Origin: Sagittula stellata E-37
GTDB lineage: Bacteria; Pseudomonadota; Alphaproteobacteria; Rhodobacterales; Rhodobacteraceae
Assembly: GCF_039724765.1 (NCBI RefSeq)
Contig: NZ_CP155729.1
Coordinates: 2,985,501-3,049,500 of the forward strand
DNA: 64,000 nt
Direction of reading: 5' to 3'
Shown here: positions 1 through 7,879 of the stretch, piece after piece
How the letters are laid out: each line of letters starts with the position of its first letter
How positions within the stretch are numbered: position 1 is the first letter of the stretch
Notes under the pieces: model-generated
What the model saw: the letters and a program-made list of their open reading frames with translations, nothing else
What the model was told of the DNA's origin: nothing
Database searches by the model: none
Program-made: the position numbers and the translations under genes

Positions 1-791
1 CCTTCCAGCAGCATCGGCCGGCCCGCATTCCGCGCGCCCTGATGATGCGCCTCCATCTCGGCGGTCAGCCGGTCGTACTGTTCGGTCGTAAGGTGCCCCT
101 GCCCCTCGGTGCCCTTCCAGACGATGGCGCCCGAAGGCCGGGCTGCGTTGTCCAGCAGCCCCTTGGACCAGCGCGACGCCGAATTGTGCACATCGACCGC
201 CTGGGCCGCCGCCTGAAGCGGGGAAAGACCGTAGTGATCATCCTGCGGATGGAACGTCTTGACGTGCAGCACCGGAGAAACCGGCCCGGTCACGTTGAAA
301 CGGTGCTTTCGGCCGCCGACCTCATAGACATAGGCCACGGGCCAGCCATCGGCTCCGGGCACGACGCTCATCCGGTCGCTGCGCAGCACGTGCAGCTCGA
401 ACGGCAGCCCGGCATCGCCCGCCACCGCTTCAAGGTATCCGTCACCGGACAGCAGCATCTGCCCATAGAGCGCCTCGAACAGTTCGGCTCGGCCCTGGCC
501 GCTGTTGGGCTGAGTGATCAGCCTGACGATCGGATGGTCGACGTAACGCGTGTCCCGATCCTGCAGCACCAGCGGCAACGCCGCCGCCGCCTCGCAGATC
601 AGCTTGACCGCGCGAAACCCCACCGGATTGCCCGAGAACGCCTGCTTTGTCAGCGACACCGTGTCCCGGGGGCTCCACGCGATGCGGCCGGCGGACATGT
701 GGGCCACGACACGACCCGTGGCCGAGGCCTTCACCTCCGGCACGGACCCAGCGTTCCGCGTATCCTGTCGCCGCAGAAAGTCGAAAACCAT
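1..791 (-). CDS. GTA portal protein (HK97 type), 3' end outside window
   Basis: This encodes the head portal, the dodecameric ring through which DNA enters the capsid. About 263 residues from the N-terminus are visible; the C-terminus lies beyond the left edge. The start has an AAGGAG site 8 bases upstream of ATG. The text VSLTKQAFSGNPVGFRAV, PLQAAAQAVDVHN and the ARPSG segment fit HK97-type portals. It follows terS and terL in the order g1-g2-g3 known from Rhodobacter capsulatus GTA. That order, the Rhodobacterales setting and the absence of integrase, repressor or attachment sites make a GTA more likely than a prophage. The rest of the cluster (protease, capsid, tail) should continue to the left. 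Confidence 0.9.
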   Translation of the reverse strand, partial: MVFDFLRRQDTRNAGSVPEVKASATGRVVAHMSAGRIAWSPRDTVSLTKQAFSGNPVGFRAVKLICEAAAALPLVLQDRDTRYVDHPIVRLITQPNSGQGRAELFEALYGQMLLSGDGYLEAVAGDAGLPFELHVLRSDRMSVVPGADGWPVAYVYEVGGRKHRFNVTGPVSPVLHVKTFHPQDDHYGLSPLQAAAQAVDVHNSASRWSKGLLDNAARPSGAIVWKGTEGQGHLTTEQYDRLTAEMEAHHQGARNAGRPMLLE

Positions 792-829
792 GTTTGTGCT
801 CCTTTTCCCTCCGGCCGTTCCGCCGCGCC

Positions 830-862
830 GCAGACCATCGGCCGCAGCCCCGAAAGGTCTGC
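830..862 (-). other. Stem-loop in the terL-portal gap
   Basis: A perfect 7-bp stem (GCAGACC/GGTCTGC) encloses about 19 bases in the 218-bp gap between terL and portal. There is no T-run on either side, so it does not look like a terminator. It may be an RNA processing or stabilising element in the GTA transcript. No ORF with a credible start was found in the gap. Confidence 0.35.
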
Positions 863-1009
863 GTCCCCTGGCGTATCCCGCTATCCCGAAAACGGCGGAC
901 GGTCGGTCCATCCGCGCTTCGAAAGCCACCCTATGAATAGCGGGTTAACAAGCCTTCAGCGTAGCGAACGCTGCCCAGCGCAGATGCGATCTTAAGCCAA
1001 ATCAAACAC

Positions 1010-2377
1010 TTACCCGGCACTCCGCACGCGCGGGTTGACCGGCGGTCTGCCGGATACGATCAGGTGCGACACCGCCCAGACCAGCGCATCCACCCGGTCG
1101 GGGCTGCCGCCTCCCTGGAATCCCATGGGGGTCATCAGGCAAAGCTGCGCTTCCAGGTCCGCCAGTCCCGCCGCATGAAAGACGCGCCCCTGTTCGTAAA
1201 GCGCGGCGACCGGCTCCGCCCGCACCGCCTTACCGTCGCAGGCATGGACGCGCGTGACAGGCAGGTATGGGTCGACCTGCCTCAGCACGTTCTCGACCAT
1301 CGCGCCACCCTGGTTGACCTCTGCCACCACGCGGTCCGCATTCCAGCGGCGCGCCGCCTCGACCGCGCAGGCGGCCCATTCCGCCGGGCGCCGCCCCTGC
1401 ACGCTGGCATCCTCCAGCACATAGGCTGTCAGTAGCCCGTCCTTGCCGCGCGCCGCACCGGCGACCACGATCCCGCAGGCGTCCGACCGCTTGCCGTCGC
1501 CCGCTGGCGGATCGACCGCCACAACGATCCGGTCGAGCGCGGGCAGCATGCCACAGCGCTGTGCATCCAGCAGGTCGCGCGTCCACATCGCACCGTCGAC
1601 CTCGTCAAGAAGCAGGCCGTCAAGCTCCTGCATTCCGAGCGAGGAATTGGCATAGCGCGAACGCACCTCGTCCAGGAAGCTGCGCGCCAGATGCGCGGCG
1701 TTCACCTCGGTGGGCGCATGGGTCGTCACGGTGGACTCCAGCGCCAGCAAAGCCTTCAGCACGCCGACGTTGCGCGGCGTCGTCGTCACGCAGACTTGCG
1801 GATGATCACCCAGTCGCAGACCGAACTGGAGCATGTCCCACGTATCCTGCCCGCGCTTCCACTTCGCCAGCTCGTCCACCCAGGCGCCGTCGAACTGCGG
1901 CCCGCGCAGGGCCTCCGGCTCGCTTGCGGAATAGATCATCGCCTCCGCGCCGTTGGGCCAGACGAGGCACTTTCGCGACGCCTGCCACAGCGGACGCCGG
2001 TCGGGCGGCGAACAGGCGAGGATGCCGCTGTCGCCGAACACCATCACCTCGCGCGCCTGATCGAAGGTCTCGCCGATGATCGCCATGCGCTTGCACCGGC
2101 CCGGCTTCATCGGACGCGCGCCTTCGACTTGCGCGCGCACCCACTCGGCCCCGGCGCGCGTCTTGCCCGCGCCGCGGCCGCCCAGGATCACCCAGGTCCG
2201 CCAGTCGCCCTCCGGCGGAAGCTGGTGAGGATGCGCCCAGAAATCGAAAAGGTAGGGGAGCGCGATGCGCCCCCCTTCCGACAGTGCATTCCAGAACTCA
2301 ATCTGCACCTCGGCAGGCGCGGAGGCGATCCAGGCGGCACCGGACCTCAAATCTGGCTGCTTCGAGGTCGAGTCCAT
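1010..2377 (-). CDS. GTA terminase large subunit (TerL), DNA packaging ATPase/nuclease
   Basis: TerL is the packaging motor that cuts and pumps host DNA into GTA heads. Walker A (GGRGAGKT) follows the family-typical segment LPPEGDWRTWVILGG. The Walker B-like text FDGAWVDELAKW lies about 100 residues later. The C-terminal nuclease domain contains IVVAVDPPAGDG and a second acidic patch, VVAEVNQGG. I chose the ATG at 2377 (455 aa) because homology should begin around SGAAWIASAPAEVQ; the frame is open further upstream (ATG 2416, TTG 2425). The gene overlaps the 3' end of terS by about 80 bp in another frame, so the two are probably translationally coupled. It lies between terS and portal, as in RcGTA. 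Confidence 0.9.
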   Translation of the reverse strand: MDSTSKQPDLRSGAAWIASAPAEVQIEFWNALSEGGRIALPYLFDFWAHPHQLPPEGDWRTWVILGGRGAGKTRAGAEWVRAQVEGARPMKPGRCKRMAIIGETFDQAREVMVFGDSGILACSPPDRRPLWQASRKCLVWPNGAEAMIYSASEPEALRGPQFDGAWVDELAKWKRGQDTWDMLQFGLRLGDHPQVCVTTTPRNVGVLKALLALESTVTTHAPTEVNAAHLARSFLDEVRSRYANSSLGMQELDGLLLDEVDGAMWTRDLLDAQRCGMLPALDRIVVAVDPPAGDGKRSDACGIVVAGAARGKDGLLTAYVLEDASVQGRRPAEWAACAVEAARRWNADRVVAEVNQGGAMVENVLRQVDPYLPVTRVHACDGKAVRAEPVAALYEQGRVFHAAGLADLEAQLCLMTPMGFQGGGSPDRVDALVWAVSHLIVSGRPPVNPRVRSAG

Positions 2378-2648
2378 AGGATCCGACGATTCCGGTTGTT
2401 TTCCTCTTGATTTCATCCAGTTCAAGCTCCGTTTCCCGGGCGGCCTTCAGCCAGTAGCGCAGGTCGTTCAGCGACGTGCCCAGCTCGGCCTTCTTCACCC
2501 CTCCATTCCGGACTTTCTCCGCCAGCTCGCGAATATCCGCGACCAGGTCCTTCAGCGTCTGCGCAATCTCGTCCCGTTGCGCTTCCAGACGCGCCGTCTC
2601 GCACACCGGAACCACCAGTGTGCAGCCGGTCACCTTCTTGCTGCTCAT
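2298..2648 (-). CDS. GTA terminase small subunit (TerS, RcGTA g1-like)
   Basis: This 116-residue charged, helical protein matches the position and size of RcGTA ORFg1, since recognised as the small terminase subunit that recruits DNA to TerL. Residues 20-60 (RLEAQRDEIAQTLKDLVADI, then a second helix) look like a coiled-coil or helical oligomerisation region. The start ATG has AAGAAAGG about 9 bases upstream. It is the first gene of the GTA structural cluster. Its 3' end overlaps terL. Identification rests on synteny and general character, because this family is poorly conserved. Confidence 0.75.
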   Translation of the reverse strand: MSSKKVTGCTLVVPVCETARLEAQRDEIAQTLKDLVADIRELAEKVRNGGVKKAELGTSLNDLRYWLKAARETELELDEIKRKTTGIVGSYGLDLEAARFEVRCRLDRLRACRGAD

Positions 2649-2696
2649 ATGCTCGACACCTTTCTTGCCTGTAGGTTGCCCCTCCTCGGGCAGGAG

Positions 2697-2729
2697 ACGA
2701 AAAAGACCCGCCAGGGTTTCCCCCGCGGG
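2697..2729 (-). terminator. Terminator-like hairpin in the GTA leader
   Basis: On the minus strand a CCCGC/GCGGG stem with an inner GGG/CCC stem is followed by TCTTTTTCG. No minus-strand gene lies upstream, so it cannot end a previous transcript. It sits about 60 bases before the terS start, inside the likely 5' leader of the GTA transcript. An adjacent small hairpin (CTCCT/AGGAG) lies just downstream. Attenuation of GTA transcription is possible. Confidence 0.5.
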
Positions 2730-2907
2730 CCTCTGCCGCACCTTGTCCAGCATGCCGTGAACGCTACTCCCCTCCGTGCGCCCGGTCAATCCGGGCGCCG
2801 AACGCAACGCGTTGAATCCCTTCACACTTCCGGACCAATGGTTAACACGGCTTGCCCCGCCTCTCCGGCTCTGGCACACCGGTCCCAAACCCGAAAAGGA
2901 GCCGCCC

Positions 2908-4116
2908 ATGCCGCAATTGTCCAAGCGTATCAGCACCCTCAACGGTGACGGCTCCGACGGTTGGGGCGTGTTCTACAAGGCGCGCGCCCTCAAGGCCGAA
3001 GGCCGGGACATCCTCGAACTGACCATTGGCGAGCACGACATCGGCACCGATCAGGCGATCCTGGACGAGATGCACCGCGCCGCCAGCGCCGGGCACACCG
3101 GCTATGCGATGGTGCCCGGGGTCGATGCCCTGCGCGACCGGATCGCAAGCCGTGTCTCCAACCGCACAGGGGTCGCCACCACCCGCGACAACGTGCTCGT
3201 GACACCCGGCGGTCAGGCCGCCTTGTTCTCCGCTCACATGGCGGTGCTGGCCCCGGGCGAGACGGGCCTCTTCATCGACCCCTACTATGCCACCTATCCC
3301 GGCACGATCCGTGCCGCTTCCGGCATCCCGCATGCCATAGCCACCCGGGCGGAGGACGCCTTCCTGCCGTCTTTCGACCAGATCGACGGCGCGGCCCGGG
3401 ACACGAACGCACGCTCCCTTCTGGTCAATACGCCGAACAACCCGACCGGCACGCTCTACGGCGCGGAAACCCTCGATGGCATCGCGCGCGCCGCAGCCGC
3501 CAACGACCTCTGGGTGATTTCGGACGAGGTCTACGACACGCAGGTCTGGGAGGGCGCCCACGTCAGCCCGCGCGCCCTGCCCGGCATGGCGGACCGTACG
3601 ATGGTCGTCGGCTCCATGTCGAAAAGCCACGCCATGACCGGCTCCCGCATCGGCTGGATCGTCGCCCCGGAAGAGGCCGTCTCCCGCCTGATCGACCTCG
3701 CCACGGCGACCACCTATGGCGTGCCCGGCTACATTCAGGACGGGGCACTTTTCGCACTGGAACAAGGCGATGCGGTCGAGGCCCATGTGGCCGAACCCTT
3801 CCGCCGGCGCCGTGCGCTTGTCCTGGATAGACTGGCCAGGCAGTCGGTGGTCACAGCCATCCCGTCGCGCGGTGCGATGTACCTGATGCTCGACATCCGC
3901 AAAACCGGCCTCGACGGGGAAACTTTCGCCTACCGCCTGCTCGACGCGCATCGCATCGCCGTCATGCCGGGGGAAAGCTTCGGTGCCGCGGCGGCGGGCC
4001 ACGTGCGTGTGGCATTGACCGTCGCCGACGACCGGCTGTCGCATGCCATAGACACGCTGTGCGGCTTTGCGGCAGACCTGTCCGAGGCCCGCGTCGCGAG
4101 CGGAACGATGGCTTGA
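2908..4116 (+). CDS. PLP-dependent class I/II aminotransferase
   Basis: A fold-type I aminotransferase of 402 residues, usual length for the aspartate/aromatic aminotransferase family. The PLP lysine is K239 in SMSKSHAMTGSRIGW. NTPNNPTGTLY supplies the conserved Asn-Pro motif, ISDEVYD the Asp and Tyr that contact the cofactor, and a C-terminal HVRVALT the carboxylate-binding Arg. The start at 2908 follows AAGGAG; upstream in-frame codons lack a ribosome site. It is transcribed divergently from the GTA cluster and stands alone. The substrate cannot be read from sequence; an aspartate- or aromatic-type amino donor is likely. Confidence 0.85.
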   Translation: MPQLSKRISTLNGDGSDGWGVFYKARALKAEGRDILELTIGEHDIGTDQAILDEMHRAASAGHTGYAMVPGVDALRDRIASRVSNRTGVATTRDNVLVTPGGQAALFSAHMAVLAPGETGLFIDPYYATYPGTIRAASGIPHAIATRAEDAFLPSFDQIDGAARDTNARSLLVNTPNNPTGTLYGAETLDGIARAAAANDLWVISDEVYDTQVWEGAHVSPRALPGMADRTMVVGSMSKSHAMTGSRIGWIVAPEEAVSRLIDLATATTYGVPGYIQDGALFALEQGDAVEAHVAEPFRRRRALVLDRLARQSVVTAIPSRGAMYLMLDIRKTGLDGETFAYRLLDAHRIAVMPGESFGAAAAGHVRVALTVADDRLSHAIDTLCGFAADLSEARVASGTMA

Positions 4117-4210
4117 GTTATAGATACATTCGAAAAGAGAAAATTATCGAAGCGACACTTCGGTAACCAGATGTGCGGATGGTCGGTCAACTCTTTCAGC
4201 GAGGCCGGCC

Positions 4211-6328
4211 ATGACTCTCCGCGAAACTGCTCTTGTCATCATGATCCCCCTTCTTGCCCTGATCGGCTACCTCACATGGTACGACTGGGCGGCCGGGCAG
4301 AACCGAATTGACCACCTCGACGCACAGGCGCGCGGCATCGCCGAGGCGGAGCTGATCAACAACCTCGTGCATGAACTCCAGAAAGAGCGGGGCTTTTCCG
4401 CCGGCTACACCTCGTCGGGCGGCACCAGCTTCGCCGATGCCCTTCCCGCCCAGCGGCTCGACACCGACGCGGCGCTTGCCGCCATTTCCGGCGCGCTGCC
4501 GATGGCACATGCCATGGCGCCCACCCCCATGGCAAACGCCGATGCCGCTATTGCCGAACTGGCCGACTGGCGGGCTGCGATCACCGCTACGGAAAAGACG
4601 GTGCCGGAACTGGCGGGCTGGTACACCGGCCTCATCAACACGCTGCTCACCACCGCCAACCGCGTGTCGGAGGCGCACGCGTCCGAAGGCCTTGCGCGGC
4701 TCGTGGAAGCCAAGACACTGGTCGGAAAGGCAAAGGAAAGCGCCGGGCTGGAGCGGGCGATGGGTGCCACGGGGCTTGGCGCCGGGGCCTTCGCGCCCGC
4801 CGTACACACCCGGTTCGTCAGCCTGGGCGCCGTTCAGGCTGCGGATCTGGCCGCCGCGGCGCAGGTCCTCGAACGCCCTGACTGGCTGGAAGCCCTTCGC
4901 CAGTCCGAAGCCGCGCAGACGGTGACCACTATGCGCGGAGTCCTGACCGCGTCCGTCCACACCGGTACAATGGGCGGCTATACCGCGCCCCAATGGTTCG
5001 CCGCCTCCACCGCCTGGATCGACAGCCTGCGCGCCCTCGAACTCGACCTGGCGCAGGAGATCAGGACAAACGCCGCGCTCCAGCGGGAGGAGACCGCCAC
5101 ACAACTGCGCAACACGGTTCTCCTGACGGTCGGCGCGGCGCTGACCGCCGCGCTCTTCTCCTTCCTTTTGTTCGAGAAGACACTCCGCCGGATTTCCAGC
5201 CTGATCGCCCTGATGGGGCACTATCGCGACGGCAACTTCGAACCCGAGGTTCCGCAGTCCTCCCAACGTTCGGAACTGGGGCGCATGGCGCGCGTCCTGG
5301 CGGACTTCAAGGCAGCGATGCTTTTCCAGCGACAGGACAGCGCCCGTGCCGAAGCCGAGGAAAGGGCCCGGTTGAACGGCACGCACCAGCAGGTCGTCGA
5401 CATGGTCGCCGAAGGTCTGAACGCCCTCGCCAACGCCGATCTGACGCGCCGTTTCCACACGCCCCTCGATCCGAAGTACGATCACATCCGGCTCGACTTC
5501 AACTCGGCCGCCGACCGCCTGAACCGAGTGATCTCCGGTCTGGTGTCAGCCGTCACGCAGATCTCCGACCGCTCCCGCCAGATGCAGGACGGTGCGGAGG
5601 ATCTCGCCCACCGGACGGAACAGCAAAGCGACGCGATCATCCGCAGCGCCGACGGCGTCGCCCGTGTGACGAAAGAGACCCGCGACGACGCGCAACACAT
5701 CGCCTCCGCCAAGGAAGAGGCGCGCGCCGCCTCCGACACCGCCGCCGAATCGGACCGCACGGTGGCAGAGGCCATCGCCGCCATGGACCAGATCAGCCAA
5801 CGGTCGGACGAGATCGCAAAGATCGTCACGGTGATCGAGGAACTCGCCTTCCAGACCAACCTCCTCGCCCTCAACGCAAGGGTGGAGGCCGCCCGCGCCG
5901 GCGAATCCGGCCGTGGCTTCGCCGTGGTGGCCGAAGAGGTGCGCGACCTTGCCGGCCGGTCGTCGAAATCCGCCCTCGATATCAAGAAACTGATCTCCGA
6001 AAGCCACAGGGAGGTTCAGGACGGCGTCCAGCTGGTCAACGGCGCGGGGCAGTCGCTCCAGACCATGGTCAGCAGCATCCACAAGATGGACGAAGCCCTG
6101 TCGGACATCGCCGCGTCCACCAGCGCCCACGCCAGCGACCTGGCCGAGATCGACTCCGCGATGAAGCTGCTGCAGGACCTGACCCATGCCAACGCCGGGC
6201 TTGTTGCCGACACGCGGACCACCTCCTCTGCGCTCGCCGGCACGGCACAGGACCTGTCGCGTTCGGTGTCGGAGTTCCGGATCGACACCGAAGACCCCGT
6301 CCAGTCGCCCGCCGAACGCGCCGCCTGA
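4211..6328 (+). CDS. Methyl-accepting chemotaxis protein with NIT (nitrate/nitrite sensing) domain
   Basis: A 705-residue transmembrane chemoreceptor. TM1 is at residues 8-24. The periplasmic part (about 30-300) starts with ELINNLVHELQKERGFSAGY, the signature of NIT domains, which are linked to nitrate/nitrite sensing. TM2 is near 303-320, followed by HAMP (LRRISSLIALMGHYRDG). The cytoplasmic signalling tip reads [20 protein letters not shown], then RGFAVVAEEVRDLAGRS. An Arg replaces the usual Ala or Gly in LNARVEAARAG. No che genes are nearby, so it must feed an array encoded elsewhere. An AT-rich stretch with a TTCGA/TCGAA inverted repeat (4129-4151) precedes the gene. Confidence 0.9.
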   Translation: MTLRETALVIMIPLLALIGYLTWYDWAAGQNRIDHLDAQARGIAEAELINNLVHELQKERGFSAGYTSSGGTSFADALPAQRLDTDAALAAISGALPMAHAMAPTPMANADAAIAELADWRAAITATEKTVPELAGWYTGLINTLLTTANRVSEAHASEGLARLVEAKTLVGKAKESAGLERAMGATGLGAGAFAPAVHTRFVSLGAVQAADLAAAAQVLERPDWLEALRQSEAAQTVTTMRGVLTASVHTGTMGGYTAPQWFAASTAWIDSLRALELDLAQEIRTNAALQREETATQLRNTVLLTVGAALTAALFSFLLFEKTLRRISSLIALMGHYRDGNFEPEVPQSSQRSELGRMARVLADFKAAMLFQRQDSARAEAEERARLNGTHQQVVDMVAEGLNALANADLTRRFHTPLDPKYDHIRLDFNSAADRLNRVISGLVSAVTQISDRSRQMQDGAEDLAHRTEQQSDAIIRSADGVARVTKETRDDAQHIASAKEEARAASDTAAESDRTVAEAIAAMDQISQRSDEIAKIVTVIEELAFQTNLLALNARVEAARAGESGRGFAVVAEEVRDLAGRSSKSALDIKKLISESHREVQDGVQLVNGAGQSLQTMVSSIHKMDEALSDIAASTSAHASDLAEIDSAMKLLQDLTHANAGLVADTRTTSSALAGTAQDLSRSVSEFRIDTEDPVQSPAERAA

Positions 6329-6411
6329 CCCGGGCGGCGCCGGGCACCGTCGGAACTTCCACACCGTTGCCGCGTTCTTTCCTTAACCCGGCAACGCAAA
6401 GGAGATCCCCG

Positions 6412-6582
6412 ATGGACCTCATCCGCATCATTCTCAGCCTGTTTCTTCCGCCGCTTGGCGTTTTCCTAGAAGTGGGCCTGTCGAAACACTTCTGGATCAA
6501 CGTCCTGCTGACACTCCTTGGCTGGCTCCCCGGCGTCGTGCACGCGATCTGGGTGATCTCGCGCCGTCCGGCCCACGCGTGA
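6412..6582 (+). CDS. YqaE/Pmp3-family small membrane protein
   Basis: A 56-residue hydrophobic protein with two membrane segments (about 4-22 and 28-49) joined by a short loop. LPPLGVFLEVG and INVLLTLLGWLPGVVHA are the hallmarks of the Pmp3/YqaE (UPF0057) family, which affects membrane potential and salt stress tolerance in yeast and plants. AAAGGAG lies 8 bases before the ATG. The stop overlaps the start of the next gene by four bases (GTGA), so they are likely co-translated. Confidence 0.85.
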   Translation: MDLIRIILSLFLPPLGVFLEVGLSKHFWINVLLTLLGWLPGVVHAIWVISRRPAHA

Positions 6583-7031
6583 GCGCCGCCATGACCGACG
6601 CAAAGACCATCTTCGCAAAGGTCGAACGGGCGGAACGCATCGCCCGCCGGATGGACGCCGCGCTGCATCTGCCCGGCACCGGCATCCGCTTGGGGTGGGA
6701 CGGCATCCTGGGGCTGGTCCCGGGCATCGGCGACACGCTCGCACTGACGCCCGCAGCCTATATCGTCTACCTCGGCCATGAGATCGGCGCGCCGAAGCAC
6801 CTGCTGGTGCGCATGGCCGGCAACATCGGCATCGACTGGGTCATCGGCCTCATCCCCCTGATCGGCGATATCTTCGACGTGGGTTTCAAGGCGAACCTCC
6901 GCAACGCGGCCCTGATGCGCGACTTCGCGGAACGGCGCCACGCGGACACCACCAAGGGCCAGACCCCGCGGCCGTCGCCAACCCGCACCCCTGTGCAGGG
7001 GCTCGGACGGGCCCGGGGCGCAAACGCCTGA
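6579..7031 (+). CDS. DUF4112 family protein
   Basis: A 150-residue protein whose centre (about 25-110) reads LGWDGILGLVPGIGDTLAL and DWVIGLIPLIGDIFDVGFKAN, the two GxxPxxGD repeats of DUF4112. The motifs are in two hydrophobic hairpins that probably enter the membrane. The C-terminal 30 residues are polar and low-complexity. A GTG start overlaps the preceding pmp3-like stop; an in-frame ATG at 6591 is an alternative. Function unknown. Pairing with a Pmp3 protein suggests a membrane or envelope stress role. Confidence 0.8.
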   Translation: MSAAMTDAKTIFAKVERAERIARRMDAALHLPGTGIRLGWDGILGLVPGIGDTLALTPAAYIVYLGHEIGAPKHLLVRMAGNIGIDWVIGLIPLIGDIFDVGFKANLRNAALMRDFAERRHADTTKGQTPRPSPTRTPVQGLGRARGANA

Positions 7032-7069
7032 CACGCGCGGCACGCGGCAGACGTCCGGGCAAACGAAAA

Positions 7070-7091
7070 GGGGCGCCCAAAGGCGCCCCTT
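7070..7091. terminator. Bidirectional terminator between DUF4112 and ndk
   Basis: A perfect 8-bp stem, GGGGCGCC/GGCGCCCC, with a 4-base loop lies between two convergent genes. The flanks are AAAA on the left and TTCG on the right, so it can serve both strands. Confidence 0.75.
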
Positions 7092-7128
7092 CGTCATGTC
7101 AGGATCATGCCAGTAACCGGGAACCGGT

Positions 7129-7551
7129 TCAGCCGACCAGTTCGAGACCGGAGAAGAAATACGCGATTTCCTCTGCCGCGGTGTCCGGCGCATCCGACCC
7201 GTGGACGGAGTTTTCGCCCACCGACTCGGCGAACTCGGCACGGATGGTGCCCTCGGCCGCATCGGCCGGGTTCGTCGCGCCCATCACTTCACGGTTCTTG
7301 GAAATGGCGTCCTCGCCTTCCAGGACCTGGGCGACGATCGGTGCAGAGGCCATGAACTCGCACAGTTCATCGTAGAAGGGGCGCGCCGCATGCACCTTGT
7401 AGAATTCGCCGGCCTGCGCCTTGGTGAGGTGAATCCGCTTCTGCGCGACGATGCGCAGACCGGCCTCCTCGAACTTGGCGTTGATCTTGCCGGTCAGGTT
7501 GCGGCGGGTTGCATCGGGCTTGATGATCGAAAAGGTGCGCTCGAGGGCCAT
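7129..7551 (-). CDS. ndk: Nucleoside diphosphate kinase
   Basis: Transfers the gamma-phosphate between nucleoside triphosphates and diphosphates through a phosphohistidine. At 140 aa it is standard length. The opening [17 protein letters not shown] and the catalytic-His motif [12 protein letters not shown] are intact, as is the [11 protein letters not shown] segment. The start at 7551 follows GGAGG; an upstream in-frame ATG has no ribosome site. It is monocistronic and ends at a shared terminator. Confidence 0.97.
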   Translation of the reverse strand: MALERTFSIIKPDATRRNLTGKINAKFEEAGLRIVAQKRIHLTKAQAGEFYKVHAARPFYDELCEFMASAPIVAQVLEGEDAISKNREVMGATNPADAAEGTIRAEFAESVGENSVHGSDAPDTAAEEIAYFFSGLELVG

Positions 7552-7879
7552 CGTGTTATCCTCCAGATGGATCCGACCCACAGTCCGGGGTCGTCAGGGT
7601 GTATCGCGGCGCCCGATAACACGGCCTCCCGGATCAGGGAACCCCTCATGACCCCGCCGCATGCGCACAGGTGGCGCCGGCCCCGCACAAAGGTCATTCC
7701 GTGCCGAACAGACGCGCGCCCCGACAGGTCACCACGCCGAAAAAACGCCCTGCGCACCAGTTCCGCCTCCACCCGCGAAGACGCCCCACGGGTCGGTGGG
7801 CGGGCGCTTTTGCGAAGGCAAACAGTGCCGCACACCGACGCGCCTTTCCCATACCGTAACCCTCTGCTAAAGCGCCCCC
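7552..7879. other. Intergenic region between ndk and ABC-F gene
   Basis: A 328-bp divergent gap. Open frames here have no ribosome sites and no recognisable motifs. It presumably carries the promoters for both genes, but I see no clear -35/-10 pair. Confidence 0.4.

Noticed and set aside
1..2648. Prophage
   Set aside because: No integrase, repressor or attachment site is seen, and the gene order matches the Rhodobacterales GTA.
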